Source of the DNA: Paenibacillus sp. PCH8
Lineage (GTDB): Bacteria > Bacillota > Bacilli > Paenibacillales > Paenibacillaceae
Direction: 5' to 3'
Assembly (NCBI RefSeq): GCF_002968835.1
Contig: NZ_PKQK01000007.1
Span: forward strand, 164,770 to 228,769
DNA length: 64,000 bases
Of the stretch, positions 55,033-63,988 are shown piece after piece. Numbering within the stretch: position 1 is the first letter of the stretch; each line of letters begins with the position of its first letter. A program made the translations under genes and the position numbers. The notes under the pieces are model-generated. The model did not search any database, was not told where the DNA came from, and saw only the letters and a list, made by a program, of their open reading frames with translations.

Positions 55033-55404
55033 TCAGTACAAACCTAGCAAGCTCATCACCGGCTTAATAAATACAATACAGCCGATGATGACAGCGAATA
55101 CCGCAGCCAGCAGAACTGCTCCGGCCGCGGTGTCCTTCGCCGCTTTTGCCAGCGGATGGATGTGGGGATGTGCCAAATCAACGGCAGCTTCTACAGCGGT
55201 GTTCATCATTTCGGTCACGAGAACCATAAAGACAGCTGTCAGCACAAACATCCAGTCTGTTCTTGTAATTCTGAAAAAAAAGCCAGCTGCACACATCAAA
55301 ACGGCAACTCCCGTGTGAACTCTCACATTACGCTGAGTCCGCAACCCATATGCGATACCTTCCGCAGCATTGCGGAATACCAGACCCCAGGAGCGCCTTT
55401 TCAT
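55033..55404 (-). CDS. dgkA: diacylglycerol/undecaprenol kinase family protein
   Basis: This 123-residue membrane enzyme has three helices and the DgkA signature TEMMNTAVEAAVDL and AKDTAAGAV. In Gram-positive bacteria relatives phosphorylate undecaprenol rather than diacylglycerol and so supply the lipid carrier for wall synthesis. It overlaps the ybeY stop by 1 nt and precedes cdd, as in B. subtilis. Confidence 0.93.
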   Translation of the reverse strand: MKRRSWGLVFRNAAEGIAYGLRTQRNVRVHTGVAVLMCAAGFFFRITRTDWMFVLTAVFMVLVTEMMNTAVEAAVDLAHPHIHPLAKAAKDTAAGAVLLAAVFAVIIGCIVFIKPVMSLLGLY

Positions 55405-55901
55405 TATCGTGTCAACCCGGCCTGGGCCAATACCGCTTCTTGTTTGCCCATCATCTCGGCTTCACTGGCTTCATCCTGATGGTCATACCCGAGCAGATGC
55501 AAGAAACCATGAACAAACAAAAAACCAAGCTCACGTTCAAAGGAGTGACCATATTCCTCACTTTGCAGGATGGTTCGGGGCACGGAAATAATGATGTCTC
55601 CGAGAACATCCGGCATTTCTTCCATTTCTTCATCTTCGTCAAGCTCATAGATAATATCGAGTTCTTCATCCACCGTCTCGTTCATCGCAAAAGATAATAC
55701 ATCCGTTGGACGGTCAATGCCCCGATAATCACGGTTCAACTCATGAATCTGCTCATCGTTCACAAAAGTCAGAGCAACTTCCCCGTCTGCAACCCCTTCT
55801 GATTCTCCGGCCAGTTCTAGCAACTGTTCCAGCATTGCAATCATCGGTTCTGTAATTTCTTTATCCTGTTGTTCATTATTCCATGCCAGGTTAAGACTCA
55901 T
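55404..55901 (-). CDS. ybeY: endoribonuclease YbeY, 16S rRNA maturation
   Basis: YbeY is a zinc-dependent RNase acting in 16S rRNA 3' end maturation and ribosome quality control. The 165-residue protein has DRPTDVLSF and the metal motif HGFLHLLGYDH (three His). An acidic stretch (YELDEDEEMEEMP) lies between, as is common in Paenibacillus. It lies between pgpH and dgkA. Confidence 0.95.
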   Translation of the reverse strand: MSLNLAWNNEQQDKEITEPMIAMLEQLLELAGESEGVADGEVALTFVNDEQIHELNRDYRGIDRPTDVLSFAMNETVDEELDIIYELDEDEEMEEMPDVLGDIIISVPRTILQSEEYGHSFERELGFLFVHGFLHLLGYDHQDEASEAEMMGKQEAVLAQAGLTR

Positions 55902-55935
55902 TCTTCCATAACTCCTGTCTGCTCATATTATTTAA

Positions 55936-58185
55936 TCAACCCGCCTCGGGCGACGTTGGCTTCGGTCTCTTGATCTCCTCCGGATATTCAATCCTGGAAT
56001 GGAAGATCCCCATCACCGTTTCCTTCAGCGTTCTGGAGACGATATCCAGTTCACGCATGGTGAGATCACAATCGTTGAACTGATGATCATCCAGACGCCC
56101 TTTAATAATTTTCTCGATCATTGACTCTACTTGTTCCACCGTAGGTTTACGCAAAGATCGAACCGCAGCTTCTACACTGTCTGCAATCCCAACAATAGCA
56201 GATTCCTTGGACTGAGCTTTGGGACCAGGGTAACGGAAATCATTTTCCGTGAAGTCTGGTTCCACTCCTGCCTCTTCTGCCTGACGTAGTGCCTTGTGAT
56301 AGAAGAAGTGCAGGAATGTGGTGCCGTGGTGCTGCTCCGCGATATCCCGAATAGGTCTGGGTAGCTTATAGTCTTTTTGCATCTCCACACCATCCCGTGC
56401 ATGGGCAACAATAATGGACTTGCTCAGTTTAGGATCTATTGAATCATGCGGATTTTCCATATTGTTCTGATTCTCAATAAAATAGATCGGTCGTTTGGTC
56501 TTGCCGATATCATGATAGTAAGACCCGACTCGGCACAGCAATCCGTTCGCTCCAATGGCCTCAGCCGCAGCTTCAGACAGATTCCCCACCATAACGCTGT
56601 GATGATAGGTACCTGGTGTCTCTGTCAGCAACTTGCGCAGAAGAGGATGGTTAGGATTAGACAATTCCACCAGTTTGAGCGCTGAAAGAATACCAAATGC
56701 AGTTTCAAAAAATGGCATCAGCCCAATGACAAATATGGCAGTCAACACGCCCCCGGCAAATGCAAATCCAACGCCATAAAGCGTCGTGGTTCGGTTCCAG
56801 TCTCCCGAGTCAATCAAAGCCAGGGTGAATACAGCCATGGACCCGAACATGCAGACCATAATGGCCCCTTTCAGAATCGTCGATCGCTGGCTTGCCCGAT
56901 GTGTCGCAAAGATGGCAACAAACGAAACTACCACAGCGAAGAAACCCAGTTCAAAGTCAAAAAGCTGTCCCTGATGTGTGTTCAAAATAACGCTGGACAA
57001 CATCCCAATCAGAATCGAACATACAAAGGCAAGCGACGTATCCAGCAATAGTGCAATTAACATTGCTCCTACTGCAACAGGCGCAAGGAAGCCCACATAA
57101 GACCTCTCATTCGTCTGGATAATAGCCGTTACATGCATAACCACAATAGTAATAATAAAAATGAGAACAAGCATTAACAGCTGCGCATTATTGTATTTAA
57201 AATGCGTTCCGCTGCACTGCTGAATATACATCAGAATTGCTGCCGACAACAGGCAGGAAAACATAAGAAGTCCAAGCTGTGGCCAGTAGTTCACTTCATT
57301 TTTCAGCAAATCATTCTCATCCAGCAGCGTATACATCTCCGGGGTGATCATCTCACCTTTGGCAACTAACGTGTCCCCTTGCTTAATAAATACAGTTTGT
57401 GTGTTCTCACGCGCCTGAACCTTCGCTTCCTTGGTTCCCTCTTCATCGTAAAAGCGGTTAGAGGTCACCACCAGGCGAGCGAGTTCTTGCACAACCTCAC
57501 GTTGCGTACGCTTACTAAGAGAACTGACACTCACCATCTCAGCTACTTTGGCACGCGCAGTGGTTGCATCGCTGATCTGATCCGTCATTAATCGGGCAAC
57601 AATGTCTCTGGCAACAGGCTTCATCTCTTGAATATCATCTGAAGTCAATCGCGAGATCTTGATGTATGTCTCTTCGGGAATACGGTAGCTCTGTTCCTGT
57701 ACCACATTTCTGATCTCTTCCAAAAGAGTCTCGGAGTATGTACCGGATTTCCGATTATTATTAATATAATTAGACACAAAATCCTTATGGCGCTGCGGAA
57801 TTTCATCCCGATAAATATCAATCTTGTCCTGACTTGAGATCTGATCATCCTGATTCAGTCGATCTACACGATCAAGCAGGGTTGTCATCAAATTTTCGTT
57901 TCGCATCTGTACGATCTGATATATCGGCTGTACCCGTTCAGCTGCTTCTTCCTGTGCTTTGAGTGTGGCCTTGTTATTCGGAATCTGCATGGGCGCAGCA
58001 ATATCCACTTCACTCCGAGTACCTTCCTGAATATCATACCGCTCGGGGAGCAACTTGGAAGCCAGACTCACGTAGAAAAGGATCACCAGAAACAAAAACA
58101 GAAGATAGCGCGCCCACACGCTATACTTCCATCCTGTAGCTTTATTCTGAAAAGATTTGCCTTTTGACGGTTCCTTCGAGGTCAC
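55936..58185 (-). CDS. pgpH: 7TM-HD family cyclic-di-AMP phosphodiesterase (PgpH/YqfF)
   Basis: PgpH hydrolyses c-di-AMP. The 749-residue protein has a short basic tail, a first membrane helix, a roughly 250-residue extracytoplasmic 7TMR-HDED domain, seven membrane helices and a cytoplasmic HD domain (TPGTYHHSVMVGNL, YYHDIGKTKRP, IVAHARDGVEM, QHHGTTFLHFFYHKA). GTG 58185 is chosen because AAAGGGA lies 9 nt upstream, in the gap after phoH; the frame is open further to 58299 inside phoH. It is 41 residues longer than the ~708-residue relatives I know, partly at the N-terminus. Confidence 0.93.
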   Translation of the reverse strand: MTSKEPSKGKSFQNKATGWKYSVWARYLLFLFLVILFYVSLASKLLPERYDIQEGTRSEVDIAAPMQIPNNKATLKAQEEAAERVQPIYQIVQMRNENLMTTLLDRVDRLNQDDQISSQDKIDIYRDEIPQRHKDFVSNYINNNRKSGTYSETLLEEIRNVVQEQSYRIPEETYIKISRLTSDDIQEMKPVARDIVARLMTDQISDATTARAKVAEMVSVSSLSKRTQREVVQELARLVVTSNRFYDEEGTKEAKVQARENTQTVFIKQGDTLVAKGEMITPEMYTLLDENDLLKNEVNYWPQLGLLMFSCLLSAAILMYIQQCSGTHFKYNNAQLLMLVLIFIITIVVMHVTAIIQTNERSYVGFLAPVAVGAMLIALLLDTSLAFVCSILIGMLSSVILNTHQGQLFDFELGFFAVVVSFVAIFATHRASQRSTILKGAIMVCMFGSMAVFTLALIDSGDWNRTTTLYGVGFAFAGGVLTAIFVIGLMPFFETAFGILSALKLVELSNPNHPLLRKLLTETPGTYHHSVMVGNLSEAAAEAIGANGLLCRVGSYYHDIGKTKRPIYFIENQNNMENPHDSIDPKLSKSIIVAHARDGVEMQKDYKLPRPIRDIAEQHHGTTFLHFFYHKALRQAEEAGVEPDFTENDFRYPGPKAQSKESAIVGIADSVEAAVRSLRKPTVEQVESMIEKIIKGRLDDHQFNDCDLTMRELDIVSRTLKETVMGIFHSRIEYPEEIKRPKPTSPEAG

Positions 58186-58201
58186 TTTAGACAATCCCTT
58201 T

Positions 58202-59173
58202 CTATGCTTGATTTTCTGCGGCGTGGTTGTAAGCAACGATAATTTTCTGGACGAGGGAATGCCGCACAACATCTTGCTCGGCAAAATACACAAATCCAAT
58301 CTCTTTAACTTCGTTCAAGATCGCATTCGCTTCCACAAGTCCGGATTTCTTACCACGCGGTAAATCAATCTGGGTCACGTCTCCGGTGATGACCATTTTG
58401 GAGCCAAAACCAAGACGGGTCAGAAACATCTTCATCTGTTCCGGTGTTGTGTTCTGTGCTTCATCGAGAATGATGAACGAGTCATCCAGCGTACGGCCCC
58501 GCATATAGGCCAGTGGTGCAATCTCGATTAACCCACGCTCCAGAGCCTTCGCTGTCTGTTCCTGTCCCATAACGTCATACAGGGCATCGTAGAGCGGTCT
58601 CAAATACGGGTCTACCTTCTCCTGAAGATCACCTGGCAAGAACCCCAGACTCTCTCCTGCTTCCACAGCAGGCCGTGTGAGTACTATACGTTTGACGCTA
58701 CCTTCTTTAATTGCGGCAACAGCCAGTACAACAGCAAGGTACGTTTTACCCGTACCAGCAGGACCAATGCCAAATACAATATCACGTTTTTTAATTGTAG
58801 TTACATAGTGTTTCTGTCCAATGGTTTTAACACGGATTGGTTTTCCTCGGTATGTCGTGGTAATCTCGCCTCTGAACAGATCCAGTAGTTGGTCTGCGCG
58901 CAATTCCTTCGCAAGTTCAATAGCATACTTGACATCCCTTTCGGTTAACACATATCCATTGCGTATCAATTGCAGTAACACATCAAATAATTGTTCAAGC
59001 GATTCCACCTGTTGTGCATTGCCAAAAATCACAATCTCCGCTTCACGGGATGCAATCTGGGCAGGAATCTCGGATTCAATCAGTTTCAGAAAAGTATCTT
59101 GGGGTCCAAAAAGAGATTGGCCCTCTCCCGCACTCTGGAGGGAGATTTGTATGCTGCGTGTTTGCTCTGACAA
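58202..59173 (-). CDS. phoH: PhoH-family ATPase (YbeZ type)
   Basis: This 323-residue P-loop ATPase has GIGPAGTGKTYLAV, TRPAVEAGESLGFLPGD, IILDEAQNTTPEQMKM and TGDVTQIDLP. It partners YbeY in RNA metabolism in other bacteria, and ybeY lies in the same cluster. The start is TTG 59173 behind GAGGATAT. It lacks the PIN domain of the second PhoH protein at 23273-24607. Confidence 0.93.
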   Translation of the reverse strand: MSEQTRSIQISLQSAGEGQSLFGPQDTFLKLIESEIPAQIASREAEIVIFGNAQQVESLEQLFDVLLQLIRNGYVLTERDVKYAIELAKELRADQLLDLFRGEITTTYRGKPIRVKTIGQKHYVTTIKKRDIVFGIGPAGTGKTYLAVVLAVAAIKEGSVKRIVLTRPAVEAGESLGFLPGDLQEKVDPYLRPLYDALYDVMGQEQTAKALERGLIEIAPLAYMRGRTLDDSFIILDEAQNTTPEQMKMFLTRLGFGSKMVITGDVTQIDLPRGKKSGLVEANAILNEVKEIGFVYFAEQDVVRHSLVQKIIVAYNHAAENQA

Positions 59174-59179
59174 ATATCC

Positions 59180-60372
59180 TCATTCTCCTTGACTATGGAC
59201 TAGCGGAAGTTCTTCCGCAATGCTTTCTTCTACTTCAAATAAGACTTTCATATAAACTTTACCATTCTCTTTCTTCTCATGCAAAATTTTTTCACTTATA
59301 ATTTTCGTTCCTTTGCCGTTTTTGGCGATAATATCATTTCTTGCTCCTTCCATTCCTTTCGTTCTGGCCCATTCTATCGTCTGTTGTTCCTCATGTTTGC
59401 GGGTTTCCAAATCTTTCTCTGTCAACCAGCCCATGGGAAGTGTGAAGGATCGCCAGGTCAGTGGCTTATGATTGCTCTCGGTATCAAAAGAACTAAACGG
59501 TGTATCTCCATATCCCCAGAGTTGAATCGCCCATTTACCCAACACCATGTAAAATCGTTCTTTGCTCTCGCCCGTCATTGTATTATGTTTTTGCACAAGT
59601 GGAACCTGTACCTGATACTCGCGCCATACCAGACCACGTACTTCCCCTTTGGCAACAATAGTTTTGGTGTTCTCTTCATCCCCAAGAATGCCGGAGATCA
59701 ATACCTGACCCTTCTTGACACGCATATCCTTTTGAACAACAGGACGGCCCTGCTCCGCATAGATTTGAGTAACGACAGCATCTGATTTGCTGACTAGATG
59801 TCTGGGGTTCAGTAACGGTTCGCGCTTCGGTTGCGCCGACTCCACGACTTGAATGGTAATAGTTGTCCCCTCTTTGCTTACCCCAATCCAGGTTACATCC
59901 GGCAGAGCGAGTGCAAGCTGTCTGGAGAGCTTGTCCTGGCTTTGCAAGCGGAACCCCCATTGGAATGGGTACACCCCCTCTTTCTTGGCCGCAGCGAGCA
60001 CCTCATCCGTAGGAATAGTCACGTTGCCCTTGACCTCCACATTCCACACCATAGACGATAACGCAAACAGAGCTGCCACAAAAAACAGCATACCGCCAAG
60101 GAAGAATTTCCTACGTAACAGTCGTGCTGCAAAAAAAGGGAAACCGCTGCGATGGTTTACTTTCACTCTGCAGCCTGTCCGTTTCAACATAGGACGCAGC
60201 CTGAAAAAATGCGGCAGCAGAATGTTCATCTCTGCCTTGCGTCCATCCTGCGCTCGCAGGTTCCACACTTCCAGTCCCTGCTCTGCCACCATGTTAATCA
60301 ATGCTTCAATATCTCCCCAGTGACCGTGATTCGGACTGCTCCCCGCAGTTTGTACAGACTGGGCTGTTTCAT
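59180..60372 (-). CDS. yqfD: sporulation protein YqfD, apparent frameshift near N-terminus
   Basis: YqfD is a mother-cell membrane protein needed for efficient sporulation. ATG 60372, overlapping the yqfC stop (ATGA) and preceded by AGGGGAACC, opens MKQPSLYKLRGAVRITVTG and then shifts out of frame at a GGGG run (top-strand C's 60315-60318). A fifth G joins GDIEALINMVAEQGLEVWNL and gives exactly 398 codons (397 aa), close to the B. subtilis length. The rest has the RLRPMLKRTGCRVKVNHRSGFPFF region, a membrane helix (FFLGGMLFFVAALFALSSMVW) and the extracytoplasmic domain. The uninterrupted frame alone starts at 60391 with an unrelated N-terminus. Confidence 0.87.
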
Positions 60373-60662
60373 CGGTTCCCCTCCACTCCATTCATGTGAA
60401 TATCCAGAATCGTTCCTTCCACAGCTACTTCATCCGGCAAAATGTTGCGTATCACCAAGGCGGTTCCTTTGATCTCCAGCTGGCCTTGTGACAGAGCGAG
60501 CACGATGCGATCCGGCGTGAAATGGATGACACCGCGATGATTCTCTATATATAGTTGTTTACTGCCAATCAGGGTTAACCGTGGCATATCATAAAGCACA
60601 TCCTGCGGCAGATCCAGCACTTCACTGGTCCATCTGCGCAGCTTGCGGCTGATCCGGGTCAT
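60369..60662 (-). CDS. yqfC: sporulation protein YqfC (YabP family)
   Basis: This 97-residue protein has the YabP/YqfC pattern LDLPQDVLYDMPRLTLIGSKQLYIENHRG followed by ALVIRNILPDEVAVEGTI. It is encoded just before yqfD, the pair being sigma-E dependent in B. subtilis. A sigma-E-like promoter lies upstream. Confidence 0.88.
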   Translation of the reverse strand: MTRISRKLRRWTSEVLDLPQDVLYDMPRLTLIGSKQLYIENHRGVIHFTPDRIVLALSQGQLEIKGTALVIRNILPDEVAVEGTILDIHMNGVEGNR

Positions 60663-60691
60663 TCGAAGGTCTTCCCCTTCCTCTACAGTTC

Positions 60692-60721
60692 AACTTATGC
60701 ACAGATTCATGAATTTATGAA
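60692..60721 (-). promoter_or_regulatory. possible sigma-E promoter of yqfCD
   Basis: The minus strand has TTCATAAA (60721-60714) and CATAAGTT (60699-60692) with exactly 14 nt between. They resemble the sigma-E consensus (KMATATT and CATACAMT), each with mismatches. Confidence 0.4.
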
Positions 60722-60773
60722 AATTCTGGGGCGGGTTAGGGTACGAATATTGAGAAAAAAGTGGAGAACACAG

Positions 60774-60798
60774 AAAAAGCCGTCTCCGGCGGCTTTTT
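60774..60798 (-). terminator. Rho-independent terminator of the nfeD-floA operon
   Basis: On the minus strand AAAAAGCCG and CGGCTTTTT form a stem around a GC-rich loop, followed by T's. It lies about 45 nt after the hypothetical gene at 60842. Confidence 0.8.
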
Positions 60799-60841
60799 GC
60801 TCACCAGAGACGACTCTATTCGTGTCTAATTGCTAGACTTG

Positions 60842-61441
60842 TTACAGTTTCCCTCTTGTACCAAACGGTTGCTTGGACCGGGGAGAGCCCAATACTTCTG
60901 CCCATAATACACCTTTGCGAACATCTTCCGAACGAAGTGGAGACGCTACCGATTCACCTGTGGTAGGCTCATCCCAACTGGAATCAGACACAGCTGGCTG
61001 ATTCGAAGAAGAGATGCGATTCAAGCGTTCTTCAATCAGTCGCTGTTGTTGTTCCATGCCTCTCATCTGTTCCTCAAGCGAATTTTCCATGGCACTCATA
61101 GAGCCCTCACTTCTGTAATCACTTGCGGGGCGAGAAGATGCTGCTGGCTCTGAATACGGCTGGTCATACTGATTTTCGTATTGCTCATCATCATACCGAT
61201 CGTCATACTGTTCATCATAACGGGGATCTGCTGGACCGGAAGACTGCTGCGGAGATGAATTGCCTCTCGTACGTTCTTCCCGGTCTGAATCACCGCTGCC
61301 TCCAAACGTAGGCATCCCGTTGCCAGGACGCTTTTTCTTCGGATCAGCCGATTTGGCAGCTTTCCCCAAGAAGGAGAAGAGTGCAAAACCAATGACAGCT
61401 ACAATATACAGATTATCAAAAATCCATTCAAATAGGCCCAT
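60842..61441 (-). CDS. membrane-anchored protein of unknown function downstream of floA
   Basis: I do not recognise this 199-residue protein. It has one N-terminal membrane helix (FEWIFDNLYIVAVIGFALFSFLG), a long disordered linker rich in Asp, Tyr, Gln, Ser and Pro (about residues 35-120), a short coiled coil (SLEEQMRGMEQQQRLIEERL) and a conserved-looking C-terminal tail (KGVLWAEVLGSPRSKQPF). ATG 61441 is preceded by AGGCGGTGAG. It occupies the place of B. subtilis yqfB after floA, though I see no clear similarity to it. The layout suggests a FloA-linked membrane adaptor. Confidence 0.6.
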   Translation of the reverse strand: MGLFEWIFDNLYIVAVIGFALFSFLGKAAKSADPKKKRPGNGMPTFGGSGDSDREERTRGNSSPQQSSGPADPRYDEQYDDRYDDEQYENQYDQPYSEPAASSRPASDYRSEGSMSAMENSLEEQMRGMEQQQRLIEERLNRISSSNQPAVSDSSWDEPTTGESVASPLRSEDVRKGVLWAEVLGSPRSKQPFGTRGKL

Positions 61442-61454
61442 ATGCACTCACCGC

Positions 61455-62465
61455 CTATCTTCCGTTTTTGGAATCACCCTGATCGTTGGAATTCGAACCT
61501 TCACCAGGTTTTCCCAATGTGTTGCGCATTTGAGTATCAGCTTCAATGTTCTTCAGATTCATGTAATCCATAACACCAATCTTGCCATTACGAAGTGCTT
61601 CAGCCATCGCCAAAGGTACTTGGGATTCGGATTCAACTACACGCGCTCTCATTTCCACTACGCGTGCTTTCATCTCTTGCTCTTGGGCTACGGCCATCGC
61701 ACGACGCTCTTCTGCTTTGGCCTGAGCGATTCGTTTGTCAGCTTCTGCCTGCTCCGTTTGCAAGAAGGCACCAATGTTCTTACCTACATCAACGTCCGCA
61801 ATATCAATGGACAGGATTTCAAAAGCAGTCCCTGCATCCAGACCTTTGGACAATACGGTACGGGAGATCAGATCCGGGTTTTCCAGAACGTCTTTGTGAG
61901 AATTCGAGGAACCGTTCGTACTTACGATACCTTCACCGACACGTGCGATGATGGTCTCTTCACCAGCACCACCGACGAGGCGGTCAATATTGGCACGCAC
62001 TGTAACCCGTGCTCTAACCTTAACTTCAATACCGTCTTTGGCTACCGCAGATACAATTGGTGTCTCAATGACACGCGGGTTAACACTCATCTGTACAGCC
62101 TGCAATACGTCACGACCTGCGAGGTCAATCGCAGCGGCACGTTCAAATTCCAGTGGAATGTTTGCACGTTGAGCAGCGATCAGAGCGTTTACAACGCGGT
62201 CCACGTTACCACCGGCCAGGAAGTGACTCTCCAGTTGATTCATTGTCAATTGAAGTCCCGCTTTAGTTGCTTTAATTAACGGGTTTACGATCCGGCTAGG
62301 TGTTACACGTCTGAGTCTCATCGCGACCAGCGTAATAATGCTGACACGTACACCGGATGCAATAGCCGAGACCCAGAGCATAACCGGGAAAAAGCTGAAG
62401 AATACGCTCAATACGATAATACCTACTACCGCAATGAGCAAAATCGTAATCATAGATGTGTCCAT
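61455..62465 (-). CDS. floA: flotillin-like membrane scaffold protein FloA
   Basis: FloA organises functional membrane microdomains and affects sporulation signalling and wall synthesis. The 336-residue protein has two short N-terminal hydrophobic segments (TILLIAVVGIIVLSVFFSFFPV and LWVSAIASGVRVSIITL), an SPFH-like domain (IPLEFERAAAIDLAGRDVLQAVQ) and a long helical part (QTEQAEADKRIAQAKAEERRAMA). GGAGG precedes ATG 62465. The nfeD gene upstream is its usual operon partner. Confidence 0.95.
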   Translation of the reverse strand: MDTSMITILLIAVVGIIVLSVFFSFFPVMLWVSAIASGVRVSIITLVAMRLRRVTPSRIVNPLIKATKAGLQLTMNQLESHFLAGGNVDRVVNALIAAQRANIPLEFERAAAIDLAGRDVLQAVQMSVNPRVIETPIVSAVAKDGIEVKVRARVTVRANIDRLVGGAGEETIIARVGEGIVSTNGSSNSHKDVLENPDLISRTVLSKGLDAGTAFEILSIDIADVDVGKNIGAFLQTEQAEADKRIAQAKAEERRAMAVAQEQEMKARVVEMRARVVESESQVPLAMAEALRNGKIGVMDYMNLKNIEADTQMRNTLGKPGEGSNSNDQGDSKNGR

Positions 62466-62627
62466 AGTAAAATTTCCTCCATTTGCAATTTAAATTTGAT
62501 AAATACTTCAGAACAGTCATTCATGAATCCGCTGCTAAAATAAAAGAGTGCACCACCTCGCTGGCAGCTTCAGCTAAGTGGTTATGTACATTGCCGAAGC
62601 AGGGATGCACTTCGACAATAGAGCGGG

Positions 62628-63988
62628 CTACACCGGCAAAGCTTGCTGAACCACAATCCGGGTACCTTCCGCTTTAATCACAATAATCGGTGTATCAATG
62701 GGAATAAAGTCTCCATCCGTCACAACATCGATTCGTTCCCCTCAAACATGGCTGTTCCGGAAGGACGAAGTGGTGTCAGACTAATTCCTTGCAGACCAAT
62801 CAGTTCTTTGCGTTCCATGGCTGATGAATAACCACGATCCGCGGACATGCTGTCACTCAAAATGAACCGATTCCATATCCCTCGATCCTTAAACAGGACT
62901 GCGATAATCGCAATAACGACCAGCGCTGCTCCAAAAGCAATACCCAGAGACACAAATGCATCACTTGTATCATAGGCAGCCCTCACAACACCTGCGACAA
63001 GCGCAATCGATCCCAGAATACCCAGAATACCGAAACTTGGGATGAACATCTCTAGAATCATCATGATGAGCCCGACTGTAAACAGTACCCATGTCTCTGC
63101 ACCAGCAAATCCTGCAATATAATTACCTGAGAAATACAGGACGAAACACACAATACCCACAATACCAGGCACTCCAAAACCAGGAACAATCAACTCAATG
63201 ATCACACCTGCGATTCCGAGAAACAACAACACGGTCATGACAATAGGATTAGTAAGAAAAGATGAAATATTCTCTGCTGTCGTTCGTTCTACCTTGAAAA
63301 CATCATCCTGACTGTAACCAAGCCAAGTCGCCGCTTCTTCCGGTGTGTTGCTGATGTGGTCCGCATATCCAACTTTCAGCGCTTCTTCAGCCGAGAGAGC
63401 AATAATTTCACCTTTTTGCTTGGTCTTATTAATCTCAGGCATCTCGACAACCATGTTGACATCCGTCATTCCGGCTGCAATATTGCCATCACGACCGCTT
63501 TTCTCAGCCGCTCCCTGCATCTTGCTTTTCCAGAATGCAACCAGCTTCGGATCATCCACATGTTTACCCGTACTGTCCACCATTGCTGCGGCACCAATCA
63601 TGCTGCCTGGTGACATTACGATCTTATCTGCATTCAGAGCCAGAAAACTTCCAGCTGAGGCAGCATCCCCACGGACAAATGCAACGGTTTCAATTGGGCT
63701 GTCCTTAATCAGGGTACCCAATACTTCTGCAGTATCGACACGGCCTCCCGGCGTATTGATATCAAGAACGATCAGGCCAGCATTCATTTCTTCTGCTTCC
63801 TTGAACCCACGTTCCATAAACTTGCCAAGTCCCTGCTCAATTGGTTTGTCAACCGGAATAATATATACGGCACCACTTTTCTCAGCTGCATGCGCTGACG
63901 GTGATCCAATCAAGACAGGAAGCAACAGCGTCAGCAGCATTAAGAGCAACAATGGCCCCGCAAGCTTCTTCCGGCGCTTTCCCTTCAC
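62628..63988 (-). CDS. NfeD-family membrane serine protease (YqeZ type), apparent frameshift near C-terminus
   Basis: This is the ClpP-class/NfeD partner of flotillins. It has a signal peptide, a serine-protease domain (IVLDINTPGGRVDTAEVL and SAGSFLALNADKIVM with a Ser nucleophile), about five membrane helices and a C-terminal OB fold. The open frame stops at 62720 after TAMFEGNESML. A fifth G in GAGGGGAACG (top-strand C's 62738-62741) restores TAMFEGERIDVVTDGDFIP and IKAEGTRIVVQQ, with TAG at 62630-62628 and exactly 454 codons. The start is GTG 63988, 9 nt after AGGGGG, at the window edge. Confidence 0.87.

Noticed and set aside
61260..62279. 339-codon open frame on the plus strand
   Set aside because: It is the antisense shadow of floA and its downstream gene; both are well supported on the minus strand.
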